Positions 63,879 through 64,000 of a stretch of DNA of 64,000 bases are shown here, one piece after another. The stretch is from Klebsiella oxytoca NBRC 105695 (lineage in GTDB: Bacteria; Pseudomonadota; Gammaproteobacteria; Enterobacterales; Enterobacteriaceae): NCBI RefSeq assembly GCF_001598695.1, contig NZ_BCZK01000002.1:186001-250000 (forward strand), written 5' to 3'. The notes under the pieces were generated by a model, which was not told where the DNA came from, did no database searches, and saw only the letters and a list, made by a program, of their open reading frames with translations. Made by a program: the position numbers and the translations under genes. How positions within the stretch are numbered: the stretch's first letter is position 1; every line of letters begins with the position of its first letter.

Positions 63879-64000
63879 TTACGCTTTCGCGACGTCGATA
63901 AAGCTGTTCCAGTCGGAACCTGCGTTGTTAACGAAGGTTGACCAGCTGTTAGAGGCCGTATTAACGAAGCCATTCCAGTTATCCAGACCTGCGGAGACAA
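63879..64000 (-). CDS. small tryptophan-repeat peptide, bacteriocin-like, truncated by the window edge
   Basis: The last 39 residues of a leftward frame whose start is beyond the window. It reads VSAG and then three 11-residue repeats beginning at tryptophan: WNGFVNTASNS, WSTFVNNAGSD, WNSFIDVAKA. The VSAG could be the end of a double-glycine-type leader, as in the ISGAG of the peptide at 50375-50701, whose C-terminal WSNFVYDAATNW matches WSTFVNNAGSDW in spacing and at most positions. The amphipathic W-x-x-F-[VI] pattern suggests membrane binding. No known family can be named. Confidence 0.6.
   Translation of the reverse strand, partial: VSAGLDNWNGFVNTASNSWSTFVNNAGSDWNSFIDVAKA

Noticed and set aside
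63443-64000. A 185-codon leftward open frame at the right edge
   Set aside because: It runs antisense through the IclR gene; the credible frame at the edge is the short tryptophan-repeat peptide in another phase.

Overview
The window is chromosomal DNA of an enterobacterium (Enterobacteriaceae), most likely of the Klebsiella/Raoultella type. The backbone acpH-queA-tgt-yajC-secD-secF ... tsx-yajI-nrdR-ribD-ribE-nusB-thiL-pgpA-yajO-dxs-ispA-xseB-thiI-yajL-panE-yajQ ... yajR has the gene order of the Escherichia coli 9-10 min region. The proteins have E. coli lengths, but extra genes and REP-type repeats point away from Escherichia. The genus is an inference. No rRNA, tRNA, insertion sequence, integrase or CRISPR array was seen.

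Layout. 1-4580: the end of a YtcJ-like amidohydrolase, then a leftward operon for an unknown sugar (ascorbate-type PTS IIA-IIB-IIC, PfkB kinase, class II aldolase). 5036-6390: peroxiredoxin and acpH. 6649-12249: queA-tgt-yajC-secDF. 12366-16658: a divergent M24-like protein, a VOC protein, a WYL regulator, tsx and yajI. 16806-20910: nrdR-ribDE-nusB-thiL-pgpA. 21297-29788: the isoprenoid/thiamine block (yajO, dxs-ispA-xseB, thiI), a YcxB-like gene, yajL-panE and yajQ.

29844 to about 51200 is an AT-rich accessory island between yajQ and yajR. It holds one long rightward gene set (31037-50224, 17 genes, most gaps under 35 bases). A short filamentous-haemagglutinin-like TpsA and its TpsB transporter come first. 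They are followed by a type II fatty-acid/polyketide assembly line: phosphopantetheinyl transferase, ketoreductase, dehydratase, ACP, GcvT-like aminomethyltransferase, a fused ketosynthase/chain-length-factor protein, a second ketosynthase, a degenerate condensing-enzyme-like protein and a malonyl transferase. An export module is interleaved: a LolD-type ATPase, an FtsX permease, a LolA-like carrier, an outer-membrane beta-barrel and two unknown proteins. The GcvT-like gene together with KR, DH, ACP, AT, KS, PPTase and ABC genes is reminiscent of the group B Streptococcus cyl operon, which makes the haemolytic polyene granadaene. Here it is rebuilt for a Gram-negative envelope and joined to two-partner secretion. 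I regard this as the undescribed system of the window: a predicted surface-exported polyene or acyl lipid whose export may be coupled to, or coordinated with, a TpsA exoprotein. The product is inferred, not shown.

Beside the island, on the opposite strand, is a 108-residue bacteriocin-like peptide with a class IIb microcin-type leader and a tryptophan-containing 11-residue repeat at its C-terminus. A second, truncated peptide at the right edge of the window has the same repeat.

51498-63825: yajR, an oxidoreductase plus GPH sugar transporter pair, and a leftward catabolic operon (shikimate-dehydrogenase-like enzyme, two paralogous flavoproteins around a NIPSNAP protein, a TIM-barrel protein and an aromatic-acid-type MFS transporter). 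This operon is divergent from an IclR regulator, which suggests breakdown of a shikimate/quinate-like cyclic acid.
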